35,761 bases of DNA from an uncultured Oscillospiraceae bacterium (GCA_910585815.1 CAJUFJ010000036.1:1-35761), one strand, 5' to 3'. Shown: positions 13,701 through 19,494, numbered from the stretch's first letter. Notes: generated from the sequence alone by a model not told the origin. A program made the numbers and translations.

Positions 13701-16700
13701 CAGTTTGGTACAAGGTCACCGGCAATGAGAATTACAAGGACGTTGCCCCGGCCGTGGTTCCTGTGACCATCGCGCCGAAGGCGGTGACAAATCCCACCAT
13801 CGAGCTGTCCCCCGAGAGCTTTGAGTACGACGGCACCGCGAAAAAACCCGACGTGGTGGTCAAGGACAATTCGACCGTGATTCCCTCCGGCGAGTACACG
13901 GTGAGTTACAGCAACAATATCAATGTGGGTACGGACACCGCAAAAGTCACCATCACCGACGTCCTCGGCGGCAACTACACCGTCAATGGCAGCACGACCT
14001 TCACTATCACGGCGGCGGCGGTTTCCCTGAAGGAGCCACCGAAGGCGAACAACCGGACCTACGACGGCTTTGAGCAGGACCTTTTGATTGCCGGCACCGC
14101 AGTCAACGGCCGCGTAGTGTACTCAGAGACAAAGACCGGCACCTACACTACGTCGATCCCCAGTAAGACTGACGCGGGCACTTATCAGGTCTGGTACAAG
14201 GTTGAGGACAACAACGGCACCAGCGTGACCGAGCCGAAGTCAATCATTGTAACCATCCATCCGAAGGAGGTCACCCCCATCATCCGGCTAGAAAATCGGA
14301 GCTCCTATTCGGTGACCTACAACGGCAGTCCGCAGACGCCCGATGTGACCGTGTACGTGGAGAGCAAGCTGTACAGTGATCTCTTTTATGACGTTAGCTA
14401 CGCCAACAATTTCAATGTAGGCACTGCGGAAGTCACGGTCCAGAGCACGGGCGGCAACTACCAGTTCCTGGCGTTCAAGACCTTTGAGATCACCAAGGGC
14501 AAGGCGGAATTCCTGAGCCCACCGACCGCCAGGCCAAACCTGGTCTACAACGGCACGGCCCAGAAGCTGGTGAATCCCGGGTACGCGAAAGACAGCGGCG
14601 TGGTGCTCTATTCGCTGGACAACTCCGCATATACCACGGCGGTCCCCACAGGTATCAACCGGGACAGCTACACGGTTTTCGCCAAGGTGCAGGGCAGCAG
14701 CAACTACGAGGAGAGCGACGTTGTGGTTATCCCCGTGGAGATTGGCGTGAATATTGTGCAGAACCCCATCGTCACTCCATCCTCCTCCAGCTTCCCCTAC
14801 ACCGGGAGCGAGGTGAAACCCACCGTCACCGTGACCGATGACGACGGCAATGTGATCTCTGCCGATGAGTACACCGTGACCTACAGCAACAATGTGAATG
14901 TGGGCCCGGCCACGATCAGTATCAAGAGCAAGACGGCCGGCAACTACAGCTTTACGGCCAGCACCACCTTCACCATCCTTGACGCCGGCCAGATCCCGCT
15001 GACCATCACCGGCAAGCAGGATACCGTCTACTACGGCGACACGCTTCACCTCGGCACCACCGGCGGCTCCGGCAACGGCGCGGTAACGTGGACCGCCACC
15101 GGACCTGTTACCGGCAGCGATGGTCAGTACAAGGTCATCAGAAGCGGCAGCGTGACCATCACGGCCACCAAGGCCGCCAGCGGCAGCTACGCGGCCTCCA
15201 TCGACACCTGGACGTTCTTTGCCAATCCCAAGCCGGTTGCCGCTATCGTAACGGCGGCCAGCAAGCCCTATGACGGCAATAACACCGCCACATTGACCGT
15301 CACCATCAACAGCAGCGACCTGGTGGACACAGATACCTTCACCGTGACTGCGGAAGGCCATTTCACAGAGACGAGTGTCGGGGAAAACAGGACCGTTATC
15401 ATTGACGACCTGACGATCCCAGACGGTGTCAGCGAAAAGTACGACATCAGCTGGCCCGCAACTACCACGGCGTCCATCACCCCGGCGGCCGCGAAGGTGA
15501 CGAAGGTGCCAGAGCTTGCCCAGTCTTCGTCTCTGACCTACAACGGCAGTCCCAAGCAGCTTCTGGCAGACGGCGGCGAGGCGGAAGGCGGAACTATCTT
15601 CTATTCCGTGGACGGCGGCATCAGCTACAGCCGCAATGCCATGGCCACGGACGCGGGTAACTACGACGTCTGGTACAAGGTGGCCGCCGGCGACGAGAAC
15701 CACAAGGACAGCGCACCTGTGAATTTGGGCACTGTGACCATCATGGCAAACACAAATACGCCTAAAGTCGTGTGTACCCCGAGCTCGGTCCCGTATGACG
15801 GCAAGGAGAAGACCCCCAATGTTGAGGTCTGGGTCGATGACCGTATCGTCCCGAAGGACGACTACACAATGGTGTTTGAGACAGGCCGGACCGCGGTGGG
15901 CACTTACAAAGTGACTGTCACAGATAAACCGGGCGGCAACTACGAGTTTACCGGTCCTGTGGAAGGGAGCTTCCAGATCGTGCCCGACGGCCAGAATCCC
16001 CCGTCTATCATCACCGACAAGGCTGTCGTCTACTACGGCGATACCTTCCGTCTCAGCGCGATGGGCGGCTCCGGAAACGGCCCAATTCAGTGGGAGATCA
16101 AGGAAGGCGCTGATGTTGCGGCAGTGAATAAGGACACTGGCGTGGTAACGGTAAACGGCGTAGGCAAATTTGTCGTTGAGGCGTACTATGGTGCTGTGGC
16201 CGGCTACAGCGAATCCGGCAGGTCCAGCGTAACCCTCCTTGCGGACCCCAAGGTTGTGACCCCGGTGGTGTTAATCGCGCCGAAGTACTACGACGGCAAT
16301 ACCAATGTTGCCACCGACGCCATCAAAGCCACTGTGAAACTCCGCGATCTGGTCGAGGGTGACTCCATCACCATCACCGGCTTGACTGCCACTTATGACA
16401 GCGTAAACGCTGGCACAAACAAGATAGTCATGCTGGATTATTCCAATGTGGCTGTTGCCGGCACCAATTCAGACCGATACGTCATTGACTGGCCGGACAG
16501 CGTCACAGGGACAATCGACAAGGCAAAGGTGGAACTGGACATCCGCCCCGCTGCTTCCAACCTGACCTACAACGGCAGCGCACAGGAACTTGTCACCAGC
16601 GGCACAACGGTTAACGGCATTGGTACAATCGAGTACAGCCTGAAGCAGAATAGTGGGTATTCAAAGGATATCCCCACCGGCACCGACGCCGGAAAATACA

Positions 16701-18145
16701 CTGTCTGGTACAAGGTAGAGGACAACGTGAACTTCACCGGCATCCCCGCCGCGTCCATCGAAGTGGAGATCAAGAAGGCGACCCCAAATATCACCACATC
16801 CCCCACAGCATCTGGCACTGCAGGACAACTGCTGAGCAAGATTAACTTGAACGGCGGCGCAATAGAAGGTAATGTGACGGGCGAATTTACTTGGGAGGAT
16901 GGCAACGTCCAAGCTGTAAACGGCACTTTCTATAACGTGATCTTCACACCGGACCCGGACTACATTGCCAACTACAACACGGTCACAATCCAAGTCCAAG
17001 TGACCATCACCAGCTCCACCCCCAGCGGCGGCGGTTCCAGCTCCGGCGGCACTACCACCAGCAGCACCCCGACAAAGACCACCGTCCAGAACGGCACGGC
17101 GAGCACCGTAGTGAGCGCCGCAGACGGCAGCAAGCTGGTGCGGGACGCGGCGGCGAACCAGAGCCAGAGCATCGTCATTAAGCCGGAGATCACCGGCGAC
17201 GTGACCAAAACTCAGGTCTCCATCCCGGCCTCCACCGTGGGCCAGATGAGCCGCGAGACCAACGCGGCCCTCACCGTCTCCGCCCCCATCGCCGACGTGA
17301 CCATCCCCAATGGGGCGCTGGATACCCTGAGCCAGGGCGGCGGCACCCTCAACGTAGTCACCGAGCAGGTGGAGCAGGGCATTGCCCTGACCCTGACCGC
17401 CGGCGGCAAGGCGGTGGAGAACGTCCCCGGCGGCGTGACCCTCTCCGTCCCGGCGGCGGACGCCGGCCCCGGCACGGTAGCGGTGCTGGTCCATGAGGAC
17501 GGCACCCGGGAGACGCTGCGTAAGAGCATCGTGGAAGACGGCAAGGTGAACATCCCCCTCAGCGGCTCCGCCACAGTGGAGATCGTGGACAACAGCAAGA
17601 GCTTTGCCGATGTCCCGTCCACCAACTGGGCTGCTGACGCCGTGGCCTTCGCCAGCGCCCACGAGCTGTTCAGCGGCACCAGCGAGACCACCTTCAGCCC
17701 GGACCAGTCCATGAGCCGCGGCATGCTGGCAACTGTGCTCTACAGTCTGGAGGGCCGGCCGGATCAGACGCTGACCATGCAGGACCTAACAGACGGATAC
17801 AGCGACATCAGCGGCGATGCGTGGTATGCCGACGGCATTGCTTGGGCTGTGGAGAACGGCATCGCCAACGGATACGGCAACGGCCAGTTCGGCCCCAACG
17901 ACAGCATCACCCGAGAGCAGCTCGCTGTCATGCTGTGGAAGTACGCGGGCAACCCCAAGGCGAGCGGTCAGGACCTCACCTTTACGGATGCGGACCAAGC
18001 CAGCAGCTACGCCCGGGAGGCCCTGAGCTGGGCCGTAGAGAACGGCATCCTCAGCGGCTACACCAATGGCCAGCTCGCCCCCGGAGGAACGGCCACCCGT
18101 GCCCAGGCGGCGCAGATGCTGAAAAACTTTATGGAGAGCGCCTGA
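1748..18145 (+). CDS. Giant secreted SLH-anchored surface protein with 52 Ig/MBG/YDG-like modules
   Basis: This is a 5,465-residue protein. The ATG at 1748 is chosen because GGGAGG lies 7 bases upstream and a signal peptide (MKRRVLSSVLSLALCLNL...AA) starts there; an upstream in-frame ATG at 1703 lacks both. After the signal come a Cys/His-rich head (residues 34-137), a short helical stretch (about 139-200), a beta-solenoid-like segment (about 220-345) and a CxxC...CxxC ribbon-like segment (about 355-405). Repeated Ig-like modules run from about 407 to 5070. A Ser/Gly/Thr linker (about 5088-5115), a globular domain and three SLH domains (5285-5465) end it. SLH domains bind pyruvylated secondary cell-wall polymers, so the protein should be a wall-attached fibre, perhaps an adhesin. 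No catalytic motif was seen. It stands alone, with a terminator 50 bases downstream. The ligand is unknown. Confidence 0.95.
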   Translation: MKRRVLSSVLSLALCLNLCPVWVLAAGETDGGMCPHHPAHTDDCGYAAPVLEQECTHDHDDSCYTAEMACIHEHTAECYPDLADASEAAEPDLCAHVCTEDGGCVTQTLSCLHEHDEICGYVPGNPGEPCGFVCQICPIEALIDKLPHSVSEYNSEQVQAQLSEIFDLYDELTREEQQQVDLSPCVSLLDQIDELDAAVQSDDSDVEDILDADKSLDSVYVVSRTFLIDTNSHTLTALNSNAIQVTASGVLDLKGVVVSKTDVGVEVLSGGSLRITGSGTNIKGETYALDIATGAKIHLSTGRYVGKSAAIRVADGDFAALLAPGCAYFDESGNPIRPEDMAKVKIVTVNKCTDHAGKSYKHTPGTTEHTWTCPLCGTEETEPCTYTFAQDGTGICDFCQNEVTIVVDRDSLKVLAYDETVQPENGTVTVTAKGAAKPLTLGTDYTVKYKTQAAVGDTGFTVTVTVEGITYNGTFTENYEFTKDELEKPVLEWDITSNPVPVELNYNGSPVEKDDLPPVIINIQTSAGVDLHDQLRYSHRAQGSGDAYTDGLPTNAGTYDVVVTLPEGADYQAASSEPITLIINKIDPIVTPPVAAKPTYNGTKQNLVTAGTLDPVAKRDGLEIKFATNENGPYDTAIPTGTNAGAYQVWYTVEVPAAVAGNYNAITPTEIVGVEIQRKSITPRVELSQTKYQYDGDWKEPAVTVKDGDTVLPTSEYSVTYENNQNVSTPDKPAKVIVTDKAGGNYDIKRVEVPFEITLREQAALSITKQPDTFIYGDKFTLGTSGGSGNGLFTWKITDGNAVAEVDSKSGQVKIIGHGEATVQVTKSGTDPVSGLTNYQDAVASLTFTAEKKSVTAIVTAEDKDYDGDNEATIHAVVEQGVLPGDVIDIQGLTGTFIDENAGVDKTVTVDTTGATITGKNSEHYDVSYSSTTVKATIRKAVAKITTPPVAATLTYGGTEQELIATGAVVDPAGVPVEYALSEDGPYSTDFPKGTNAGTYTVWYRIQETANYTGEAPQSVPATIAKKQVNPTIELSGDGLTVETDGTYSYVYDGNAKEPVVTLKEADGTTVIPADEYTVGYSGNINVGEATVIATAKSDGNYSFENAPVTIKFQIQKEKAKVTTAPEAAGDPLTFNTRAQKLVTPGSGTGGTMVYSVDGENGTYSSTIPTKTDAGDYTVHYKVQGDSNHSDSDVGSVVVTISPKTVKDPLITLFDENGDPLVSYTYDGNAKEPTVTVIDGDKLIAAGEYEVRYENNTDAGNTATVNIIDKPNGNYTVSGSKTFVIQKANIVFNPAPTAADITYDGKAHELLRPGTASGGTVQYALNSATATYRDAIPTGTEAGDYTVYYKVVGDKNHNDLNDLVNQKVEVTIKRKPLTDITIELTPDSFEYDSKVKMPTVTVKFTEGKIETVVPITEYDWTCDNAAPTDQGTYTITITDVSGGNYDLTKVTANTATFTIGKTAQAELVIEDKPDSTIYGGTFTLTTSGGSSSSAVTWEATGPAIVDENTGAVEITGVGEVTITATNPGDTNYLPVSDQWTFTAAPKPVTASIVVGNRDYDGTTNATVTSASITTINGDTVTIDPASITAAFDTPGVGTGKTVTLDTSKVKVTGDTAKYAISYPDTVTADITQATTTITTAPAKIDPLTYDGQPQALVTAGVTNVGFLVYSLDGTNFSSDIPTGTDVGTYTVYYKVDGTADYTGVAVNTPPISVTIAPKAITAKIEPSEFSFLYDGTKKEPELTVLDGKTVIDPDQYTVTWKNNNPMVTDGLLTIAGSYTATIENVPNGNYSFTATAKAEIVPAEQAAIEITGQPAHVYYGDRITTLGTSGGTGNGTVKWSVTEGGASAEIDEDSGVLTIKGTGSVTVKAERTVPNYGTVSAVWTFTVEPKPVLAEVTITAKVYDKSTDVDAAAITAAVKSGDLVDPGDTFTLSGLTGAYDNANAGTGKTVTLDDTNATKVDGNGKYVVAYPTTAKGDITPRQVDVTVTLSGNDLKQEANGDYYYDYDGTEKKPNVTVTANDDNAVLADSDYSVNITDNKNVGDATVTVTAKAGGNYTFADVEVKFAIKEAGAKLTKAPAAKNLAYTGQPQDLVDVGTATGGTVVYSKTGADGSYSETIPQETNAATYTVYYMVKGDANHADTQPGQVPVTIKPKEITPAITLEKNSYEYDGTAKTPGVTVKDGTDTIDGSEYSVSYRDNTNVGKATVVISNKNGGNYIVNGTATFEITKKAPTFTAPTEITGLQYNGEAQELVTAGVCHEGTVEYSVNGGNYSSAIPVGTAVGTYTIDYKVLGDANHSDTAPVRLTVSIGKNVVKTPGISLSQDQFTFNNSQQKPVITVSDDSGRLIPEREYKVEIEGTNGNVGMVDVDKYTVTITTPDTSNYVIADDGTVDNTRTFEIVPADQESIVINGTQAQVRYGDDIQLSVTGGTGAGTIKWEVTAQNGSAVTSTISPTGLLTVKDVGGPYTVTVTRTRPNYGTVSATWEFSVSKKPVTAVLTGVDRLYAAGDRTATVTAVVPDSELVAGDSITIANLTGMFDTDSVGTAKKVTVNRSNPNISGNNSDKYTVTIPETTTASILAGAAEVTTDPTPNTLTYDASKVQELVTAGTVTGGTMVYSIDGTNFYAAIPEAKDAGTYTVYFKAQGDGNHTDSAVGTVEVTIDKQTVTPKIELTPPSAQYDSNVKRPEVIVRDGANNVIPDSEYTVVYDTATNWKDVGDHKVTVKNIDGGNYKITDTDATFSITITDQNPLEIVNKPGLVHYGDTFTLSAVGGSGSSAVTWSSSDDTIADIDANGFVTIKGVGPATITATKPGGGNYDEAEATYPLNAWEKPITAIVTAKDRVYKAGDVSAELIISWKPGDLVGSDAIDTSNITGQFKDDSAGTGKTVDITGAPVDDATSRKYDITIPPTTTASILKAEAEAPSITANSLTYDGTAQALVTGGDANTLYSDTRDGVYSTTVPTGTNAGAYTVWYKAKGDANHNDSEPQATKVTISQKTLTADATNTTLSGNDLQTDTTDGTYYYEYDGSDKTPSVIIKDGSAVIPASEYTVAYSNNRNVGDATVTITNSDGGNYIVDGSVTFEIRKGGAELVNAPQPVRGLTYTGQPQQLVNAGTATGGHIEYAVGDTVSDGDYKSTIPTETNAGSYVVHYKVVGDGNHTVDSAQAGSVTVTISPKEVISPKVTVSGGPYTYDGSAKEPGTANVKVEDGTTLIPDTEYTLSYRDNVNAGTATVIVTNANGGNYIVNGTGTFEITKGAASVATAPKGLENLPYNGTEQALIEAGTASNGTMVYSLTEDGPYTAAIPTGKAVDTYTVWYKAQGDSNHSDSEAQSITASIVKNTVTTPTIDVTPPSVTYNGEKQEPAVTIKDDAGIVIDGSEYTVTYVDENGNSDLTQVGKYTLTITEVADGNYTFDGTAGKNTAEFEILAAGQTPLTITGTRERVYYGDTIQLRTTGSDGTVTWSVGSSTIASIDSNGLLTITGVGSVTVTATSTKPGYADQTATWPLYADKKQVTAVVTAADRAYNGGTDADLTVTISSGLVSGDDITSAQAEGHFTDKNVGENKTVVIDSLTFPDDINAKYDIVPPVTTTATIFKADVDETKVTAPTAAADLEYTGLAQALVTAGSSTEGTMEYSLDNITYSASLPTGTNAGDYEVWYRVKGDSNHNDTAGTKLGTVTIAPQTVTAPIIEFMPNNIEYDGKMHKPAVTVKDNEGRVIPQTEYTFTYDTATDWISVGAHKVTITDKNGGNYTFDDAEATFTILPAGQGALSIVNQPGRVQYGDSFTLAVSGGTVAGAVTWTSSNPAIASIDHQSGLVTVHKSGGPVTITAERAVTGYETVTATWTFSAGKKPVMAIVTAKDKVYDTTDEADLVITWRDGDLIGNDTIPLNLTGKFDNANVGTNKKVNITGAKPTSDKYTVDYNQTTTASITPAAASVTAPTPLTLEYTGQAQALVSAGVPTNGTITYSLDGIVYGPNIPKGTAADSYTVWYKVTGNENYKDVAPAVVPVTIAPKAVTNPTIELSPESFEYDGTAKKPDVVVKDNSTVIPSGEYTVSYSNNINVGTDTAKVTITDVLGGNYTVNGSTTFTITAAAVSLKEPPKANNRTYDGFEQDLLIAGTAVNGRVVYSETKTGTYTTSIPSKTDAGTYQVWYKVEDNNGTSVTEPKSIIVTIHPKEVTPIIRLENRSSYSVTYNGSPQTPDVTVYVESKLYSDLFYDVSYANNFNVGTAEVTVQSTGGNYQFLAFKTFEITKGKAEFLSPPTARPNLVYNGTAQKLVNPGYAKDSGVVLYSLDNSAYTTAVPTGINRDSYTVFAKVQGSSNYEESDVVVIPVEIGVNIVQNPIVTPSSSSFPYTGSEVKPTVTVTDDDGNVISADEYTVTYSNNVNVGPATISIKSKTAGNYSFTASTTFTILDAGQIPLTITGKQDTVYYGDTLHLGTTGGSGNGAVTWTATGPVTGSDGQYKVIRSGSVTITATKAASGSYAASIDTWTFFANPKPVAAIVTAASKPYDGNNTATLTVTINSSDLVDTDTFTVTAEGHFTETSVGENRTVIIDDLTIPDGVSEKYDISWPATTTASITPAAAKVTKVPELAQSSSLTYNGSPKQLLADGGEAEGGTIFYSVDGGISYSRNAMATDAGNYDVWYKVAAGDENHKDSAPVNLGTVTIMANTNTPKVVCTPSSVPYDGKEKTPNVEVWVDDRIVPKDDYTMVFETGRTAVGTYKVTVTDKPGGNYEFTGPVEGSFQIVPDGQNPPSIITDKAVVYYGDTFRLSAMGGSGNGPIQWEIKEGADVAAVNKDTGVVTVNGVGKFVVEAYYGAVAGYSESGRSSVTLLADPKVVTPVVLIAPKYYDGNTNVATDAIKATVKLRDLVEGDSITITGLTATYDSVNAGTNKIVMLDYSNVAVAGTNSDRYVIDWPDSVTGTIDKAKVELDIRPAASNLTYNGSAQELVTSGTTVNGIGTIEYSLKQNSGYSKDIPTGTDAGKYTVWYKVEDNVNFTGIPAASIEVEIKKATPNITTSPTASGTAGQLLSKINLNGGAIEGNVTGEFTWEDGNVQAVNGTFYNVIFTPDPDYIANYNTVTIQVQVTITSSTPSGGGSSSGGTTTSSTPTKTTVQNGTASTVVSAADGSKLVRDAAANQSQSIVIKPEITGDVTKTQVSIPASTVGQMSRETNAALTVSAPIADVTIPNGALDTLSQGGGTLNVVTEQVEQGIALTLTAGGKAVENVPGGVTLSVPAADAGPGTVAVLVHEDGTRETLRKSIVEDGKVNIPLSGSATVEIVDNSKSFADVPSTNWAADAVAFASAHELFSGTSETTFSPDQSMSRGMLATVLYSLEGRPDQTLTMQDLTDGYSDISGDAWYADGIAWAVENGIANGYGNGQFGPNDSITREQLAVMLWKYAGNPKASGQDLTFTDADQASSYAREALSWAVENGILSGYTNGQLAPGGTATRAQAAQMLKNFMESA
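1847..2158 (+). other. Cys/His-rich head domain of the giant protein
   Basis: Residues 34-137 carry 13 cysteines and many histidines in repeated units of the form CxHxHxxxCxY: CPHHPAHTDDCGY, CTHDHDDSCY, CIHEHTAECY and CLHEHDEICGY, with a divergent unit CAHVCTEDGGC between them. The spacing suggests either metal coordination or a disulfide-knotted cap. Similar CxHEHxxxC repeats occur at the N-termini of other large Clostridia surface proteins (from memory). The function is not established. Confidence 0.75.
3510..16770 (+). repeat. Two-level tandem module array (A, B, C, D modules in alternating short and long blocks)
   Basis: There are four module types of roughly 75-90 residues. A has YNG..Q.LV.AG...IPTGT.AGTYTVWYK.. 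B has EYDG..K.P.VTV.DG...EYTV.Y...GGNY. C has YYGDTF.L...GGSG.G.VTW and is Big-like. D has VTAIVTA.D..YDG...GK.V and is YDG-like. There are 17 A, 17 B, 9 C and 9 D. Approximate blocks are 3510-4570 ABCD; 4571-6641 ABABABCD; 6642-7687 ABCD; 7688-9486 BABABCD (first A absent); 9487-10494 ABCD; 10495-12529 ABABABCD; 12530-13534 ABCD; 13535-15484 ABABABCD; 15485-16519 ABCD; then a last A. The first residues of successive C modules are spaced 702, 341, 599, 342, 683, 335, 651 and 334 residues apart. Pfam names for A and B are uncertain (MBG-type is likely). Confidence 0.9.
17600..18142 (+). other. Three C-terminal SLH domains
   Basis: The three units begin at SFADVPSTNWAADAV, GYSDISGDAWYADGIAWAVE and TFTDADQASSYAREALSWAV. 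Each has the SLH pattern F.D......W....I..A...G...G, with the SRGM, TREQ and TRAQ motifs at the usual position. This is the wall-binding end of the giant protein. Confidence 0.92.
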
Positions 18146-18196
18146 TGTTAAGAAGTACTAGGTCAGGCCAGCATCCAATCAAACTTACCAAGCAAA

Positions 18197-18230
18197 AACC
18201 GCCCTGTGCCAGCTTCGGCACAGGGCGGTT
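18197..18230 (+). terminator. Terminator of the giant gene
   Basis: A perfect 14-bp stem (AACCGCCCTGTGCC / GGCACAGGGCGGTT) with loop AGCTTC lies 51 bases after the stop codon and is followed by GCTTTATTG. Confidence 0.9.
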
Positions 18231-18287
18231 GCTTTATTGTTCACAAACAGGTGGGGACAGAGAGGGAAAACAGCCTTGCACAGACAT

Positions 18288-18323
18288 GAAAAAACCCCAG
18301 AATCACAGTGATTCCGGGGTTTT
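18288..18323 (-). terminator. Terminator of tRNA-Leu
   Basis: On the minus strand a 16-bp stem with one G-T wobble (AAAACCCCGGAATCAC / GTGATTCTGGGGTTTT) and a one-base loop runs into a T-tract. It sits 4 bases beyond the tRNA 3' end. Confidence 0.85.
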
Positions 18324-18327
18324 CCAA

Positions 18328-18414
18328 TGGTGCGCGAGGCGGGAGTCGAACCCGCACGCCCTTGCGAGCACTGGCACCTGAAGCCAGCGAGTCTACCAAT
18401 TCCACCACTCGCGC
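18328..18414 (-). tRNA. tRNA-Leu, anticodon CAG
   Basis: The minus-strand sequence folds as a class II tRNA of 87 nt. The acceptor stem is GCGCGAG / CTCGCGC, with discriminator A and an encoded CCA. The anticodon arm is CTGGC-TTCAGGT-GCCAG, which puts CAG at positions 34-36 and so reads CUG leucine codons. A long variable arm (TGCTCGCAAGGGCG) and a GGTTCGACTC T-arm are both typical of tRNA-Leu. It is transcribed alone from its own promoter and ends in its own terminator. Confidence 0.96.
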
Positions 18415-18441
18415 GTGTGGCACTCGTTCAGCGCAAGAGAG

Positions 18442-18470
18442 ATAATACCACACTTCCCCCCAAGTGTCAA
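18442..18470 (-). promoter_or_regulatory. Promoter of tRNA-Leu
   Basis: On the minus strand TTGACA (18470-18465) is separated by 17 bp from TATTAT (18447-18442), a near-consensus housekeeping promoter about 28 bases upstream of the tRNA 5' end. Confidence 0.88.
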
Positions 18471-18549
18471 CACTTTTTGCAAAATTTTTCTTATCTTTTT
18501 TCGCAGGGCCCGTCCCGGAAAAAAACAGGATTTTTCTCCCTGCCGCATA

Positions 18550-18579
18550 TTGACAGGGGCGGCCCGTGTTTGCTATACT
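18550..18579 (+). promoter_or_regulatory. Promoter of the larEBC operon
   Basis: TTGACA (18550-18555) and TATACT (18574-18579) are separated by 18 bp. Predicted transcription starts near 18586, leaving an untranslated leader of about 140 nt before larE. Confidence 0.85.
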
Positions 18580-18585
18580 AAACGG

Positions 18586-18706
18586 GCGGCAGGAAGCCGC
18601 AGAGGGGCCAGAAGGCCTCAATTCCCTACTAAATAATTGAAATTGCCCCCGGTTTGGAAGACCGGGGATTTGCCAGAAGGCATACCGGACCGGTATGTCT
18701 TTTTTC
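18586..18706 (+). promoter_or_regulatory. Structured leader of larE, candidate riboswitch or attenuator
   Basis: Six short hairpins follow the predicted start: GCGGC-AGGAA-GCCGC (18586-18600), GGCC-AGAA-GGCC (18606-18617), CAATT...AATTG (18619-18639), CCCCGGT-TTGGAAG-ACCGGGG (18647-18667), GCC-AGAA-GGC (18672-18681) and the terminator 18681-18706. CCGGT at 18649-18653 could pair instead with ACCGG at 18684-18688, which would break both the fourth hairpin and the terminator. That is the expected layout of a conditional attenuator. I could not match it to a known riboswitch class: the conserved elements of NiCo, T-box and cobalamin RNAs are absent. Ni2+ or a cofactor precursor is a natural guess for the ligand, from gene context only. 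Confidence 0.55.
18681..18706 (+). terminator. Intrinsic terminator inside the larE leader
   Basis: A 7-bp stem CATACCG-GAC-CGGTATG is followed by TCTTTTTTC. It ends 22 bases before the larE start codon and sits downstream of a good promoter, so it should act on larE transcription itself. Confidence 0.75.
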
Positions 18707-18727
18707 TGTCTGAAGGAGGAATCAGCC

Positions 18728-19483
18728 GTGACACTGGAACAATTCTTTTCCCAGCACCCCAAGGCGGCGCTGGCCTTTTCCGGCGGGGTGGACTCCGCCT
18801 ACCTGCTGTGGGCGGGGCTTCAGGCCGGGGCTGAGGTGTGGCCTTACTTTGTCAAGACCCCCTTCCAGCCCCAGTTTGAGCTGGAGGACGCCTACCGTCT
18901 GTGCGAACAGCTGGACGCAGATCTGATTGTGCTGGATTACGACATCTTTGACCAGGAGACAGTGGTCTCCAACCCGCCCGACCGCTGCTATCACTGCAAG
19001 CGGTGGATGTTCTCCAAGCTGAAACGCTATGCCGCCTCGGAGGGCTTTTCCCTGCTGATAGACGGCACCAACGCCTCCGACGACGGCGGGGACCGCCCCG
19101 GGATGCGGGCGCTGGCGGAGCTGGAGGTCCGCTCCCCCCTGCGGGAGTGCGGCCTGACAAAAGCACAGATTCGGGAGTTGTCCAGACAGGCGGGGCTGTT
19201 CACCTGGGACAAGCCCTCCTATGCCTGCCTGGCTACCCGCGTCCCTACCGGACGGACCATCACCCGGGCCGACCTGGAGCGGGTGGAGCGAGGAGAGGAC
19301 GCCCTGACCCGCCTGGGCTTCTGGGACTTCCGCCTGCGGCTGACCGGGGGAGGAGCCAGGCTCCAGCTGCCGGAGGAGCAGCTTTCGCTGGCCCTGGCTC
19401 GGCGGACAGAGATTTTAACCGCTCTGGAGTCGGATTTTTCGGAGATTGCTCTGGACCTGCGGCCCAGGGTTCCCATTGACTGA
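18728..19483 (+). CDS. larE: LarE, ATP-dependent sacrificial sulfur insertase
   Basis: The 251-residue product belongs to the PP-loop ATPase family. LarE adenylates the pyridinium-3,5-biscarboxylate intermediate made by LarB and inserts sulfur to give the dithiocarboxylate ligand of the nickel-pincer nucleotide. The PP-loop SGGVDS is at residues 18-23. Cysteines 87 and 90 (RCYHCK) and 167 (YACLATRVPTG) form the three-cysteine set reported for LarE proteins that bind a 4Fe-4S cluster, rather than the single sacrificial cysteine of the Lactiplantibacillus enzyme. The GTG at 18728 is chosen because GAAGGAGGA ends 7 bases upstream. The in-frame ATG at 18695 lies inside the terminator hairpin and has no ribosome site. 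It is the first gene of larE-larB-larC, 11 bases before larB, and is likely controlled by the leader attenuator. Confidence 0.93.
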   Translation: MTLEQFFSQHPKAALAFSGGVDSAYLLWAGLQAGAEVWPYFVKTPFQPQFELEDAYRLCEQLDADLIVLDYDIFDQETVVSNPPDRCYHCKRWMFSKLKRYAASEGFSLLIDGTNASDDGGDRPGMRALAELEVRSPLRECGLTKAQIRELSRQAGLFTWDKPSYACLATRVPTGRTITRADLERVERGEDALTRLGFWDFRLRLTGGGARLQLPEEQLSLALARRTEILTALESDFSEIALDLRPRVPID

Positions 19484-19494
19484 AGGAGGCGCTT

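Noticed and set aside
3510..16770. CRISPR array or satellite DNA
   Set aside because: The periodicity is protein-level with diverged DNA, all spacings are multiples of three, and the frame is open throughout.
18586..18706. NiCo riboswitch, T-box or cobalamin riboswitch in front of larE
   Set aside because: The conserved segments I know for these classes (such as GGCAACAG for NiCo, the T-box GGTGG element and the cobalamin B12-box) are not present. The element is left as unclassified.
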